A stretch of 64,000 bases of DNA from Cordylochernes scorpioides (lineage: Eukaryota; Arthropoda; Arachnida; Pseudoscorpiones; Chernetidae): the NCBI GenBank assembly GCA_030710605.1, contig CP092882.1, forward strand, positions 2,127,319 through 2,191,318. The letters are read 5' to 3'. Below the pieces are notes generated by a model. The model saw only the letters and a list, made by a program, of their open reading frames with translations, was not told the origin of the DNA and did no database searches. Positions 10,047 to 21,093 of the stretch are shown here, one piece after another. The position numbers were made by a program, and so were the translations under genes. The stretch's first letter is position 1. Each line of letters starts with the position of its first letter.

Positions 10047-10688
10047 TGTGCTACAGGTGCGCCCATCGGGTTTATAAAACAATTAAGCAATTTACTCAAT
10101 AATAACGGATCCTCGTGGCTTACTTATTGTAATGATCCTGATTCACTAAGGAATGCTATCCCTGGAATATTAAGAACTGCGATAGAGCAAACAATACAAA
10201 ACGACTTAACAAGAATAACCCAATCAAAGTTATATTCCCACTATAGATATATATATACAACGTTTACCACCGAAGAATATTTCTTAAGTGAACTCCCTTT
10301 TCCTGTCATCAGATTAATCGCACAATTTAGAACCCTTTCAATTTTTTTCAGAGAACACCATCTGATTTTATTGAGGCGTGAAGACCTGAAATGCACTTTC
10401 TGTGGATCAGGAATAACAACGGAGATGTTGCACTACTTATTTGACTGTGCTGCTCTGTCTGAGGAAAGACGAACACTAAATGATAAAACGGGGCAACTTT
10501 GTCCTTCATTTCCGGCACTAATTAATGAAATATCAAAGAATAGGTATATAGCGATGGCGATATTTGGATTCCACAAGACTATATCCCGGAAAAAGGCCAC
10601 ACAGTGTTCTTCCCATCCATTGTGAACTGGCGAATCCTGTATAGGGCGAGAGGCCCTAAATAAAGGCTTTTTGTTGTTGTTGTTGTTG
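10047..10688 (+). pseudogene. 5'-truncated LINE: ORF2 C-terminus and (TTG)n tail, 14-bp TSD
   Basis: An open frame to 10625 encodes the end of a non-LTR retrotransposon ORF2. Features are the thumb-like LPFPVIRLIAQFRTL region and a C-terminal CCHC-type finger (CTFCGSG...MLHYLFDC). There is no ATG start: the frame is open right at the 5' truncation. A short 3' UTR contains AATAAAGGC and ends in (TTG)5. Perfect 14-bp direct repeats TATAATTTCATTTG flank it at 10033-10046 and 10689-10702, so both ends are defined and the insertion is about 642 bp. The frame has no internal stop, suggesting a fairly young insertion. Confidence 0.85.
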
Positions 10689-10747
10689 TATAATTTCATT
10701 TGAACTATAGAATATTCTGCTGTATAAACTATTCTGTATAAACTAAC

Positions 10748-11022
10748 TTTTATGAAAATTAGAAACCATTTTAGACGCGTAAGATTCTTTTTGAAATTAA
10801 ACAATTTCTACTGCCCTTACTGTAATGGAAAATTTAATAGGATGCCTGGCTTAAACTGGCGAAACCGCTGGGAGGGTTCACCACTGATAAGCCAGGCCCT
10901 CCTATTAATTTTTCCATTACAGCAAGGACAGTAGAAATTGTTTAATTTCAAAAAGAATCTTACGCGTCTAAAATAGTTTCTAATTTTAATAACAGATGGC
11001 GCGCTAGTGCATCGTAATATAA
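10748..11022. mobile_element. Cassette retroposon, inverted-flank form
   Basis: The left flank (GAAACCATTTTAGACGCGTAAGATTC..., 10759-10845) is repeated inverted on the right (10893-10985). The cassette CTGGC-GAAAC...CTGATAA-GCCAG lies between; CTGATGA is mutated to CTGATAA. Confidence 0.65.
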
Positions 11023-11039
11023 ACAAACTTTTGTTGAGC

Positions 11040-11317
11040 GTGTGTGAGTTAGTGGGGTATAAATTGTTAGTTTTCCACTGCCTCAACCCGGGCTCGAATC
11101 CCGCATTCGCCACTTTTTTTTCTGAACAAAATGACCCCTTATTCTTACAAAAGTCCAACCCCCCCAGTGAGTGCAAGTAACTAAACGGGCCTCTATCATA
11201 CTTGTTAAGTGCAAGTCAAACTGCTTTCCACATGTGTAGACATGTAGTGTACTTAGAGTAAAAGCAGTCGCTGACTACTACCCACCATGATTATCCTGGC
11301 CTGTACAAAGTATACTA
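11040..11317 (+). mobile_element. tRNA-derived SINE
   Basis: The head carries a B-box-like GGCTCGAATCC with the T-arm sequence CCCGGGCTCGAATCCCGC. The body matches the other SINE copies: AAGTCCAACC, GTGAGTGCAAGTAAC, CACATGTGTAGACATGTAG, AAAAGCAGTCGC, and ACCCACCATGATTATC..GGCCTGTAC. Confidence 0.75.
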
Positions 11318-11389
11318 ATTTTAAAACATCTTTTATTTCCCCCCACTTCCCCCCAATTACCAGGCAAACTACACGTGTACCGTACCTAT

Positions 11390-11754
11390 TACACTCATGG
11401 ACAAAACTTAAGGAAGTGAAAAGTGTTTGATGTCACCGGTCGTCTTTTTTTTTTTCAAGGAGACGATACAATTTTGTTCCCACTTGGTTATCTCGTGTGT
11501 CTTCAATAAAAGGTCACTGTAATATCTTTCAGAGTTATTGTCTGAATCTCTATATAAATGCTAAAAGGTACAACTTCCTTAAGTTTTGTCCATGAGTGTA
11601 TCTTTCAGAGTTATTGTCTCAATCCCGATATACATGTTAAAAGGTACAACTTCCTTAAGTTTTGTCCATGAGTTTATCTTTCAGAGTTATTGTCTCAATC
11701 CCGATATACATGCTAAAAGGTACAACTTCCTTAAGTTTTGTTCATGAGTGTATA
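11390..11754 (-). mobile_element. MITE copy with three partial core repeats
   Basis: Reverse-oriented member of the 123-bp family. The core start (AAGTTTTGTCCATGAGTGTATC) recurs at about 11578, 11659 and 11735 with shortened units of about 80 bp, an independent amplification of the same module. Confidence 0.75.
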
Positions 11755-12086
11755 CATAACAATTATATTTTACAGGAATTGTTGTAAAGATGTGTTAGAA
11801 TCTTGTAGCAGAGAATATGGCTAAGCGATGTTGGTTCCTCATGGCATTGTGTACAAATGGAAACGTATTTTTTTATCTCTATCTTTATAGGTTGTAGGTG
11901 CATCAGTCTCCTAACAAGACAGGTGGTATGTCTCCTCAATTATTGTCGATCTACAACCGTAGTCTGGTATGTTGGCTATGTAGATTCCATTTATCGAGCG
12001 CCTATCAAAACACGTATATTGAACCATGAAAGTTATGTACAGGAGATGATATGACTTAGATACTTTAACTATTCTATAAATAATAT

Positions 12087-12322
12087 TTTGGCGAAGAAAT
12101 AATTCATTATTTAATTTAATATATTATTCAATGAAATTATTCAACATATTATAAAAATATATATTACTCTGTATTTGTAAAATCATCTTGGAAATATTTC
12201 TTAGCTTGTTTGTTCAAGATTCTCTAGCTGTAGATAGTTTTGTTGATAATTGTCGACTTGTCGTACTGACGTTATCAATAAATACTTCTTAAGATATTCC
12301 AAGACTGATTTTCTACGCTACA
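12087..12322 (+). mobile_element. Solo LTR, TGTGGCG family
   Basis: Diverged copy of the 252-bp LTR that bounds the gag element at 26342-26593: (T)GGCGAAGAAAT start, GATAATTGTCGACTTGTCG middle, AATAAATACTT polyadenylation-type signal, and TTCTACGCTACA end. It is flanked by ATAT on both sides (12083-12086 and 12323-12326). No internal region remains, so it probably formed by LTR-LTR recombination. Confidence 0.7.
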
Positions 12323-12329
12323 ATATATT

Positions 12330-13890
12330 ATTCTCTGTAGATTTAAATTAATTATATATTAATTGAATAAATACATTTGGAATTATCAATATATTACAGT
12401 AAACGCTTGTCTTTGTCCATTTGGTTCATTCATTGAGGATTTTCTTGGGAACAATAATATGCAACAGTGTTTCTCCTTTGTCTTCCCTATCCTTATACCG
12501 ATGACTTAATATGTTTTTATATCGCCTGCTTTTATTCTTGACTTGATATAATTATAAATTACTGTTTATAAATAAAGTTTAATTTTGTTCTCCGGGTCTC
12601 TGTGTAAAGTACGAATAATGAAGATTTTACATATTTAAAAATATTTGTGTTTACTCTTAAGGTATTCACAAACACGTCTTAGGAACCCTATGTATATATA
12701 TAGCGTGTCCCACACAAAAACTTCTTTTCTATCTCATAATGCAATAGAACTCGCCGTGTAATTGATTTACATGAATTAACTGCAGCATATATAATACTCC
12801 GATTCAAAATGTTTTATAATGTTTATAAGATAAAACAGATATAAACTTTAAAATTAAACATTTAGAAAAAAAAAGAACACATTTTGTACAAGAAAAAGCA
12901 CCGATAAGTATGAATTGAGTTTTTTTTAAAGGTTTTGTATCATTACCATTTAGTTATAATTATTTTCCCTAGGCTCTCTGACGGACAAACATAGAGGGAG
13001 ACAATGGTATCTTTGTACAGCAAACACAACAACTATAAAAACTTTAAAACATACTTTTAGTCTTACATATGATTCGTCCTGGAGTCCACAAGAAGGGAAA
13101 CCTATGATAGAAACTGTGATTAAGTAAACAGGCTCTTTACAGTTTTGCTCAAAGGAACAACTTGCGCTGCATGTGGTCTAGTGATCTTATTTTTTCATTG
13201 TTTAAATATTTTCTCAACTTTTCTGCTGAACTGGGAGTACAAGTAGCTACCTTCAACCAATGAAGTCATACTTCTCTGTATCCTTCCTCCTATTGTAGCA
13301 GTTGTACCATCGAACACAAGCGTGTACTGTGTGCCCAATGTACTGTATTCCAGTTAAGAGTTGATTGCTACCTTTAATATTGTGTTTGACGTATTGCACA
13401 ATGTATATATTGTTGCACCAAGTTCCAGCTTTTCATGGTCGTCGACCTTGGTTTCTTCCTTCTTGGTGGTATATACGTTTCCCGAGCAGGTTTCCATACT
13501 CAAAGCAAATAAAGAAAAGTAAATAAAAATAAATTACCTTTTAAAGTTATTGTGTTTATTTATTCGTTGTCTTCCTCGTAGGTCGTGATTCGCAGTCTCC
13601 CTCTAGGTCCTCTCTCGCTCCAATAATCAATCAAGATATATGTACAATAACAATATTACAAAAGGAATGAAACTATAAAAAGGAATGATGATAATCTAAA
13701 TAATCTGTTTTAAATAAATATTAAATATCATTGAATATTTTGAATAAATGTAAGGCGTATTAAGATTGATGTAACACTATATCGGTTGTTGGTTAGTGGT
13801 TGAGGACAGCGTTATGCAACCACATTAAAACTTTTACCGTCAGAGATAGAGGCAGTGTAGAAAATTCGCTCCGAAAATAGTTTCAAACCT
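12330..13890. other. AT-rich intergenic DNA, nothing recognised
   Basis: About 1.5 kb without a supported gene, RNA or repeat. GC rises modestly at about 13130-13500. Confidence 0.4.
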
Positions 13891-13904
13891 CCCCTACAGA
13901 ACCT

Positions 13905-14100
13905 CCCAACCATTAAACTGACTAAACCGCTGGGAGGGTTCAACACTGATGAGCCAGGCATTCCAATTATTTTATCATTGCAGTAAGGGCAGTAGAAAAT
14001 TGTTTTATTTAAAAAAGGAACATACGCGTCAAAAATAGTTCATATTTCATTTAACAGATGGCGCTCTAATACATCATATAAAGATGGCGTTTCCTGTTAT
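13905..14100 (+). mobile_element. Cassette retroposon copy, decayed
   Basis: Contains CTGAC-TAAAC-CGCTGGGAGGG-TTCAACA-CTGATGA-GCCAG. Both GAAAC and the stem II partner are mutated. Followed by the common tail through ACAGATGGCGC. Confidence 0.6.
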
Positions 14101-14159
14101 CTAATTGGCTTATTTATGGATTGTTTTCCATAGAGCCTTGCTCGCTGTAGGTATGTGTC

Positions 14160-14372
14160 TGTATTTGCATACTGTCCTCAAATATCTTATGTTCTCTCTA
14201 AATGCCTTTACTAAGACTCTACATACCCCTTGAGTTCTCCAGAAGTATAAGCATAATGGTCTAGTACAATATTACAGCTGTCTGGTAGATTGAACTGGCG
14301 AAACCGCTGGGAGGGTTCACCACTGATGAGCCAGGCCTTCCTAATATTCAATCATCGCAATAAAGACAAGTT
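14160..14372 (+). mobile_element. Cassette retroposon copy
   Basis: Contains the intact cassette CTGGC-GAAAC...CTGATGA-GCCAG at about 14295-14335, preceded by the ACTGTCCTCAAA..CTTATG and TACAATATTACAGC flank seen in other copies. Confidence 0.65.
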
Positions 14373-14604
14373 GTTCTAAAGGTCGCGTCAGAAGAGTTTA
14401 CATTCTCATGCAGAGAAAGGTCTATCCAGGCTTCTCACAAAGCTCCACCTCATCTAAATGGAAACTTTTCTGTATAAAGTCTTCACTTCTCCCGGCAAAA
14501 TAGATGCTAAAATTAAGGCTATTGACCGTCTCCACGGACTCGGGTCGGTGACAAAGCAACAACATGACCTAGTTACTTTGCCATCTAAACATATATTTGA
14601 CAAT

Positions 14605-14940
14605 TAATAGGTTAATCCCTTAATAGAATGTTCAAATCAATAAGCTTGAGGGATGAGTATCTTCTTGCAAACAAATTTATTACAAGCTTTCGGGCTCAAC
14701 GGCCCGTTGACAAATTCTAAAAATTTCATTAAAAAAAATTGTGGATCTTTCTCATGATATCAAATCCCGCCTTGGACTGATGAGGGCCATCAGCCTGAAA
14801 CCATAGCCTCAAGTTGGGCGTTCTGAATTTGCCAAAGCTGGTGTTGTGGCGTCAGATCCGAGTCTTTTAGTTTGCAGAGACGGTCAATAGATGGCGCATA
14901 GTTTTGGCGTCTATTTTGACGGGAGAGGTGAACTTTCTTT
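14605..14940 (+). mobile_element. PLE-like fragment with decayed hammerhead
   Basis: Carries AAGCTTTCGGGCTCAACGGCCCG near 14693, a hammerhead-like motif at 14771-14813 (CTGATGA, GGGC-CATCA-GCCT, GAAAC, ATA, flanked by CTTG/CAAG) and the GGGAGAGGTG arm of the 5036-5353 family at about 14920. Stem III is poor, so the ribozyme is probably inactive. Confidence 0.45.
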
Positions 14941-15057
14941 TTATAGATTTCACTTTACTCTGCAAAATATTCTTCTAAACTCTAGTCAGCGGCACAACCA
15001 CACAAAATGTGAAGATATTTAAATTTAAGAATTTTAAAAATATAATAACGAATTTTA

Positions 15058-15180
15058 TTAAACCCCTCGAATTTTGCATAAGTCTAACCCCACTAGTAAG
15101 TGGAAGTAACAGGGCTCTGGCACTCTTGTAAACGGAAATAAAATCAAACGGATTTTACCTGTGTAGACATATGCTATCGT
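15058..15180 (+). mobile_element. SINE fragment
   Basis: Partial, diverged copy of the SINE body (AAGTCTAACCCCACTAG..AAGTGGAAGTAAC..GGGCTCTGGCA..TGTGTAGACAT). The tRNA head is missing. Confidence 0.55.
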
Positions 15181-15234
15181 GAAAATAATTACATCAGTAA
15201 AAATTGTATTATACATATATAGAGAGAGGAAGTG

Positions 15235-15415
15235 GATTGATGATGAAAGTTGTGGAAGGTAAAATGGATGGAAAGAGAAGAGTAGGAAGAATTGGACTGA
15301 TGGGAAGTTAAGAATAAATAAAGAGTTCAAGATAGAGAAGTCACTGGAGACCTGTTCTAGAGCTCTAGAAACTGATGAAGAATTATACACAACAACAACA
15401 ACAGACATTTTATTG
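15235..15415 (+). mobile_element. LINE 3'-end fragment (GKMDGKRRVGR type)
   Basis: Encodes a short GKMDGKRRVGRIG-like peptide, the style of the basic C-terminal tail of RTE/CR1-like ORF2 proteins, then a broken frame and an ACAACAACAACA tail. Similar DNA recurs at 55917-56070 and, interrupted, around 37520-38100. Confidence 0.45.
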
Positions 15416-15694
15416 GGAACCTATGCCTCTCACAGGATTCTCCCACTTGCATAATTGCCTACAGGTGATCGTTCATTTACATTTACATACGGTTCTCTTT
15501 TCCTGGTGTTTCTTTTCTTGCACACAGCTCTGTAAAGCAGAATTATATAAAAGTTCAGTAGCTTTAGTTTCAGCATAACTTGGCAAGTCTAATTATAAAC
15601 ATTTCATTGTGTCAGTTAATTCTGAAGTACAGGAGGGAAGTAGAACTTTGATCAAATCTCCGAACATATTTAATTGTGGACAACCTCTTTTTAG

Positions 15695-15701
<7 letters not shown>

Positions 15702-15730
<29 letters not shown>
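15702..15730. repeat. (GA)n microsatellite
   Basis: About 14 GA units, uninterrupted. Confidence 0.95.
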
Positions 15731-15733
<3 letters not shown>

Positions 15734-15824
15734 GAAGACGTACAACACCAAGTTACAGGAGGATGACGACACTCTAGCACTAAATAGAGACAATTCTCCC
15801 ACTTCAAGTACATATGGCCAATAA

Positions 15825-16010
15825 GTTCACACCACCAGTGAGTGTAAGTAACCAAACGGGGCTCTGGCATTCTTGTAAGTACAGAAAGTAAAAACTGTTT
15901 CTCCCATCTGTAGACATGTAGCGCATTTACAGTAAAAGCAGTCGCCTACCTCTACCCACCATGATTATCATGGCCTGTACCACGGGTACTGGGAATAAGC
16001 AAAAAATAAA
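15825..16010 (+). mobile_element. SINE body copy
   Basis: Matches the body and 3' part of the tRNA-derived SINE (CACCAGTGAGTGTAAGTAACC ... CCACCATGATTATCATGG..TGTACCACGGGTACTGGG). No tRNA head. Confidence 0.7.
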
Positions 16011-16079
16011 AAAGTACACATGGAGGTGAGAAGACCCCGGGGTTTCATCTGAAATTTACAAAAGTAATTTTAAAATATG

Positions 16080-16228
16080 AGAAAATGAAACTATTTTAGA
16101 TGTGTATGATTTAAAAATATATATATATACAATTATCTACTGCCCTTACTGTAATGAAGAATTAATGGGAGGGCCTGGCTCATCAGTGGTGGAGCCCTCT
16201 CAGCGGTTTCGCCAGTTTAATCATATTA
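16080..16228 (-). mobile_element. Cassette retroposon copy
   Basis: The minus-strand cassette (CTGGC-GAAAC ... CTGATGA-GCCAG) occupies about 16175-16220, preceded on the plus strand by the inverted common tail (CTACTGCCCTTACTGTAATG). Directly followed by a SINE. Confidence 0.65.
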
Positions 16229-16240
16229 TAATTTTGAGAG

Positions 16241-16565
16241 GGGGTCGGTGGAAGGCTGGTTAAACCGTTTGGTTTTAGACCACTAGGACCCGGGTTCGAT
16301 TCCCGCATTGGACACTTTTTTCTGTTAAAAAAAAATGCTCCAATGGCCCCCGATTCTTGCAAAAGTCCAACCCCACCAGCGAGTGCAAGTAACCAAACGA
16401 GGCTCTGGCATTTGTAAGTGCAAAGTCGAACTGCTTTTCACATGTGTAGACATGTGGTGCGCTTACAGTAAAAGCAGTCGCTAACTACCCACCATGATTA
16501 TCATGGCCTGTACCACGTGTACTAGGGATAAGCAAAAAAAATAATAATAATAAAAAATAATAATA
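16241..16565 (+). mobile_element. tRNA-derived SINE, most complete copy
   Basis: The head is tRNA-like: an A-box-like TGGAAGGCTGG and a canonical B box within CGGGTTCGATTCCCG (about 16291-16305). This is followed by a T run, the conserved body (AAGTCCAACCCCACC, GAGTGCAAGTAACCAAACG, TGTGTAGACATGTGGTGC, AAAAGCAGTCGC, ACCATGATTATCATGG) and an (AAT)n tail ending near 16570. This is the structure of a pol III-transcribed SINE moved by a LINE. Confidence 0.8.
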
Positions 16566-16662
16566 ATTTTGAGATACTTCGTAGGATTGTTCCATCTTTC
16601 CTATTTTCTATTTACCAAGTGTGTTTTATAGCCCAACGGCCACTGCTGAAGTTTTAAAACTT

Positions 16663-16722
16663 TAGACTTTTGCACTTACAAGTGGGCCGGAGCTCCGTTT
16701 GGTTACTTGCACTTACATTATA
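16663..16722 (-). mobile_element. SINE fragment
   Basis: Short reverse copy containing TTTGGTTACTTGCACTTAC. Confidence 0.5.
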
Positions 16723-16916
16723 AATGTATTTAATGTTACAATATAATTTTACATCGAACTATATGGCAAATCATATTTGAAGAATTGAAGAAAAATCTCT
16801 ATACATCACTTTTACAAAACGTTAAGTTTTTGTGGATACGATAAAAAGTAACATATTGTTTTTAAATATTTGTGGAGAGAATATCTTTCAGGAAGAATAT
16901 TTTCTTCTTTTTTTAC

Positions 16917-17068
16917 CTATCCTTTATCCCAAGTACACGTGGCCATGATAATCATGGTGGCTAGTTAGCGACTGGCCTTTACTGTAAGTACACCATACAC
17001 AGAAAGTAGTGTCGTTTGGTTACTTGCACTCACTGGTGGAGTTGGACTTTTGCAAGAATAGGGGTCAA
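16917..17068 (-). mobile_element. SINE copy, reverse
   Basis: Reads CCATGATAATCATGGTGG..AGTTAGCGACTG..GGTTACTTGCACTCACTGG..GGACTTTTGCAAGAATAGGGG, the reverse complement of the SINE body. The tRNA head expected at the right is absent. Confidence 0.65.
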
Positions 17069-17104
17069 TATATTGAGACATTTTCTTCCTTTAAAATCGA
17101 AAAA

Positions 17105-17395
17105 AGTGTGTTCAATTGTAAATTTATTAATCAACCAGGCGCGATATTGAAATATTTGCGCCTATTCCAGAGGAAACAAATTAGAACTTAGAATTAAATA
17201 TTTACAAATTTACATGTATTAATCGACAGAGTTCATAAAATTTATATAGACAAAGTGGCTGATGTAAGAGAGTTAAATAATTTATATCAGGGAACAAACA
17301 ATGTCTCACTTTGTAAAGTTCGGACAGTCATAGATAAGGTGAAGAGCAGTTTGTTCAGTTTCTCCGCAGGAACAATAAAAGACAGAACCGCTATA
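17105..17395 (-). pseudogene. LINE 3'-end fragment
   Basis: Reverse complement matches the LINE tail at 20800-21090: TCCTGCGGAGAAACTGAACA, ACTGTCCGAACTTTAC, and the 3' UTR with AATATCGCGCC..GATTAATAAATT. The ORF is frameshifted, so this is an older copy of the same LINE. Confidence 0.6.
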
Positions 17396-17940
17396 TATAT
17401 TTCTAAATAAAATATTATCACGATGGGTTTATTTTTTGACTAGTGCACAAGCTTTCGAGCAGATGTTCTACCACAGGCGGATTTACAACAGCGGAGTGTT
17501 TTGGACGAGGATTCTGAGAATTAGGTACAGAATTCTTCATTATGAGAGAGTATCATAAAGGTCTAAAGGAGCATATGATCAAATATTGTCATATCAAAAT
17601 TAGTATTGATACAATATATATTTTCATAAGGACAAGATGTTGAACTAAGGATATGATGTTGGACTAGGGACATGATGTTGAACTGAACACACGATGCTGA
17701 TCTAGTCGCTGTATAACCAACACTGGGGTACAACACCCTTTCAACAGCTGGGTGAAGAGACATACAGTAAGTACTGTACAGTGATGGAGTGTCACTATGG
17801 TGCAGCAGCAGCGACAGCAAGTATTGTCCACCCCAGATAGCTGGATGGAGGTCAGGGGACTTCCCTCAGGGAAGGTGGCATTCTCTGACACGGACCATTT
17901 GGTAGCGGGGCGCGTTTCCTGCTCCACACCCCATTTAGGT

Positions 17941-18291
17941 GTCTCCCTCGCACATGTGTGGAGCGGTCTCTCTTTGTCACACATATGTGCTAGGGCGGCT
18001 CGCTTTTTCACTCATTCCAAGGTCACACATATGTGTAGGGTCTCCCATTGTCACACATTCCAAGGTCACACATATGTGTAGGGTCTCCCATTGTCACACA
18101 TTCCAAGGTCACACATATGTTAGGGCGGCTCCTTTTGTCACTCATTTCAAGGTCACACATATGTGTAGGGTCTCCCATTGTCACTCATTCCAAGGTCACA
18201 CATATGTGTAGGGTCTCCCATTGTCACACATTCCAAGGTCACATATATGTGTAGGGTCTCCCTTTGTCACTCATTCCAAGGTCACACATAT
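17941..18291. repeat. 43-bp satellite array, left part
   Basis: Unit about 43 bp (CCAAGGTCACACATATGTGT-AGGGTCTCCCATTGTCAC(A/T)CATT). Each unit contains the palindrome CACATATGTG. The period is 43, not a multiple of three, so overlapping frames stay open in several registers without being genes. Confidence 0.9.
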
Positions 18292-18627
18292 TAGTGTTGT
18301 CATAGTTGTGTTTTAAAAGGTCTTAAATAAAGATTATATTAAAAAAAGTCCATGTATCTAAATTAAAATGAAAAATGTCTAAATTGAAATGAAAAGTGTC
18401 TACTCGGGGATCTCTCACCTGAGCAGGGGAGTAACCTCGCGGGCTTCCTTGACGCTGCTCTCGAGCGAACTCGGAACAGCCATCCCACCATTCGCAGGGG
18501 TATTCACAAGCTAAGGGTAGCCTTGCCCTCCTGATCAATGTACATAGTTTGCCCTTTTGACTCCTCGTGAGTAATTGTTGACCAGCGGTCAATAAAAAAT
18601 ATTTAATTGTCAAAAAAAAAAAAATTG
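18292..18627 (+). mobile_element. LINE-type 3'-end retroposon inserted in the satellite
   Basis: The insert ends with GTCAATAAAAAATATTTAATTGTC and a poly(A) run, the same 3' signature as the inverted copies at 37.2-38.0 kb (AATAAAGTTGTTTAATTGTC in their sense orientation). It is flanked by GTCACACATAT at 18281-18291 and 18628-18638, an 11-bp direct repeat; because the host is itself repetitive, the TSD assignment is suggestive only. The middle is GC-rich (about 18400-18540) and unidentified. Confidence 0.65.
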
Positions 18628-19195
18628 TCACACATATGTGTAGGGTCTCCCATTGTCACTCATTCCAAGGTCACACATATGTGTAGGGTCTCCCATTGTC
18701 ACTCATTCCAAGGTCACACATATGTGTAGGGTCTCCCATTGTCACTCATTCCAAGGTCACACATATGTGTAGGGTCTCCCATTGTCACTCATTCCAAGGT
18801 CACACATATGTGTAGGGTCTCCCATTGTCACACATTCCAAGGTCACATATATGTGTAGGGTCTCCCTTTGTCACTCATTCCAAGGTCACACATATGTGTA
18901 GGGTCTCCCATTGTCACTCATTCCAAGGTCACACATATATGTAGGGTCTCCCATTGTCACACATTCCAAGGTCACACATATGTGTAGGGTCTCCCATTGT
19001 CAAACATTCCAAGGTCACACATATGTGTAGGGTCTCCCTTTGTCACTCATTCCAAGGTCACACATATGTGTAGGGTCTCCCATTGTCACTCATTCCAAGG
19101 TCACACATATGTGTAGGGGCTCCCTTTGTCACACATGTGTTTGGGGCGGACTCCCTTTGTCCAACGTTGCAACATCACACACACACATAGGATCC
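18628..19195. repeat. 43-bp satellite array, right part
   Basis: About twelve more units of the same satellite, mostly CCCATTGTCACTCATT variants. Higher regularity than the left part suggests more recent homogenisation. It decays after about 19140. Confidence 0.9.
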
Positions 19196-19296
19196 TCCGT
19201 CACATGGACTCATCAGATTTAAATGTTCTCTTGTGTCTTCCTTTCTGAACTTTGATGCTCATCTTCAATCTCAACAACAGGGAATCAGACTTCTGT

Positions 19297-19475
19297 TACT
19301 AAGTACACATGGTACAAGCCCATGATAATCATGGTGAGTAGTGGTTGGTGACTACTTATACAGTAAGTTTAACATGTCTACACTTGTAGAAAGCATTTCG
19401 ACCCTTGCACTTATAAGGTGTCAGAGTCCTGTTTGGTTACTTACATTTACCGGTCGGGTTGGAGTGCTGAATGAC
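19297..19475 (-). mobile_element. SINE copy, reverse
   Basis: Reverse SINE body: CCATGATAATCATGGTGAG, AACATGTCTACACTTGTAG, TTTGGTTACTTACATTTACC. Head missing. Confidence 0.65.
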
Positions 19476-19739
19476 TCCGGGTAATTTTAATAAAAGTTCT
19501 TCGCTACCTGTTTTATGTTGCATCCTCCGTGCTGTAACCTCCAGTCCTCACACCTTACTTACATATAAGTCGTGTTATTGTGTATATAAGTTATATTAAA
19601 TACATACTCAGCATTCCAGTTAGAACATTCCGGTCTAGCCAATATCCCCAACATGGAAACATTCCTTTTATGGAAGCCATACAGTTACATGGAAATATTT
19701 GAATAAGGAAAACTCGATCTTTGGACAAAGAGTTTCTTC

Positions 19740-20110
19740 ATTTTGAGATGTTGCAAACTTTCGAGCAAATTTTGCTCTTCAACGGACAAATTCAGAAACA
19801 AATGAAGAGTGTTGTTATCAGGCGTGGATCACAGACGATATTACAGCTAAATAGTTTATTTATATTTAGCTGTATATAATATAGCCTTTTTGAAACTAGA
19901 ACAATCCATAAATAAATCTTTAATTAAAAAGGCATATATTGGATCAAAATATCATTTATATTGGTAAAATAAATGATATTTTTATCCAATATATGCCTTT
20001 TTAATTAAATAATATAGCCTTTGTTATCCACATACGCGATAACATCTCTCTTCATTTGTTTTTGGATTTGCTTGTTGAAGAGCAAAATTATCTCGAAAGC
20101 TTGCGACACC
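19740..20110. mobile_element. Nested foldback repeats
   Basis: The outer arms (GCAAACTTTCGAGCAAATTTTGCTCTTCAACGG... and TTGTTGAAGAGCAAAATTATCTCGAAAGCTTGC, 20072-20105) surround an inner inverted repeat at 19920-20008 (TTAATTAAAAAGGCATATATTGGAT and its inverse). The inner arms match the ends of the large palindrome at 33961-34244. Confidence 0.6.
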
Positions 20111-20285
20111 TCAAAATATAGAAAATGTTTTCCCAAAGATCAAGTTTTTCCTTATTTATTCAACTATTCGTTTTAAAAACAGAAATATCTTAGAAATTGG
20201 GAGCGATATTCCCGCCATCGTCTGGTGTTTATTTAAAGAATAGAGAACAATTATACCCGAGTTCTAAATATAGACTTCCACATTC

Positions 20286-20655
20286 AATATTGGACATAAA
20301 AATGCTCCAATGGCCCCCGAATATTGAAAAAGTCTAACCCCACCAGCGAGTGCAAGTAACCAAACGGGGCTCTTGTACATACCGCTGGAAGGGTTCCTCA
20401 CTGATGAGCCAGGCCCACCCTTTAATTTTTTTCCATTGCGGTAAAAGCAGTAGTGATTGTTTAATTAAAAAAAAATCATAATAGATTCAAATTTTCATAA
20501 CAGATGGCGCGCTAATGCATCATAATACATTTTTAAGTGCAAAAGTCGAACTGCATTTCACATGTGTAGACATGTGGTGCACTTACAGTAAAAGCAGTCG
20601 CCAATTTCTACCCACCATGATTATCATGGCCTGTATACCAGGTGTACTAGGGATG
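20286..20655 (+). mobile_element. SINE split by a cassette retroposon
   Basis: The SINE body runs 20286-20375 and resumes at about 20530-20655 with AAGTGCAAAAGTCGAACTGC. In other copies the two halves are contiguous. The intervening 20376-20529 is a truncated cassette retroposon (CCGCTGGAAGGG-TTCCTCA-CTGATGA-GCCAG and the common tail to GCGCGCTAATGCATCATAATAC). The cassette family is therefore younger than this SINE insertion. Confidence 0.7.
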
Positions 20656-21093
20656 ATAAAAAATACTGGACTTGTCATGTCCTTCAAGTTTACATCAAGA
20701 AAACGTCATTCCTACACTGTTCCATCCAAATTTTATAGTCGCTCAATTTGTCACGTCACACGGCCAGAAATACTTACATAAAAGAGGTCTATCAGAAACA
20801 CCAAATTGTTCCTGCGGAGAAACTGAACAAACTGCTCTTCACCTTATCTACGACTGTCCGAACTTTACAGAAGTGAGACATCGTTTGTTCCCAGGACTAA
20901 ATAATTTAACTCTCTTACATAAAACAACCATTTTGTTTATACAAATTTTATGAACTCTGTCGTTTGATACATTTAAATATGTAAATATTTAATCCTAAGT
21001 TTTAATATGTTTGTCCATTTCCGCTATTATAGACGTAAATACTTCAATATCGCGTCCCTTGTTGGGTAATAAATAAATTAAAAAAACACAAAG
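20656..21093 (+). pseudogene. 5'-truncated LINE, ORF2 C-terminus
   Basis: Directly follows the SINE. A frame to 20953 encodes VTSHGQKYLHKRGLSETP followed by the finger CSCGETEQTALHLIYDCP, typical of the C-terminus of Jockey/I/R1-type ORF2 proteins. Upstream the frame shifts at about 20780. The 3' UTR ends with AATAAATAAATT and A-rich sequence near 21093. A diverged reverse copy is at 17105-17395. Confidence 0.75.

Noticed and set aside
18400-18540. snRNA-like segment (U1-like CACCTGAGCAGGGGAG)
   Set aside because: The resemblance covers only about 15 bases; the rest does not match U1 and the segment lies in a LINE-type retroposon.
17939-19222. CRISPR-like array
   Set aside because: The 43-bp repeats are contiguous without unique spacers, in a eukaryotic repeat context; ordinary satellite.
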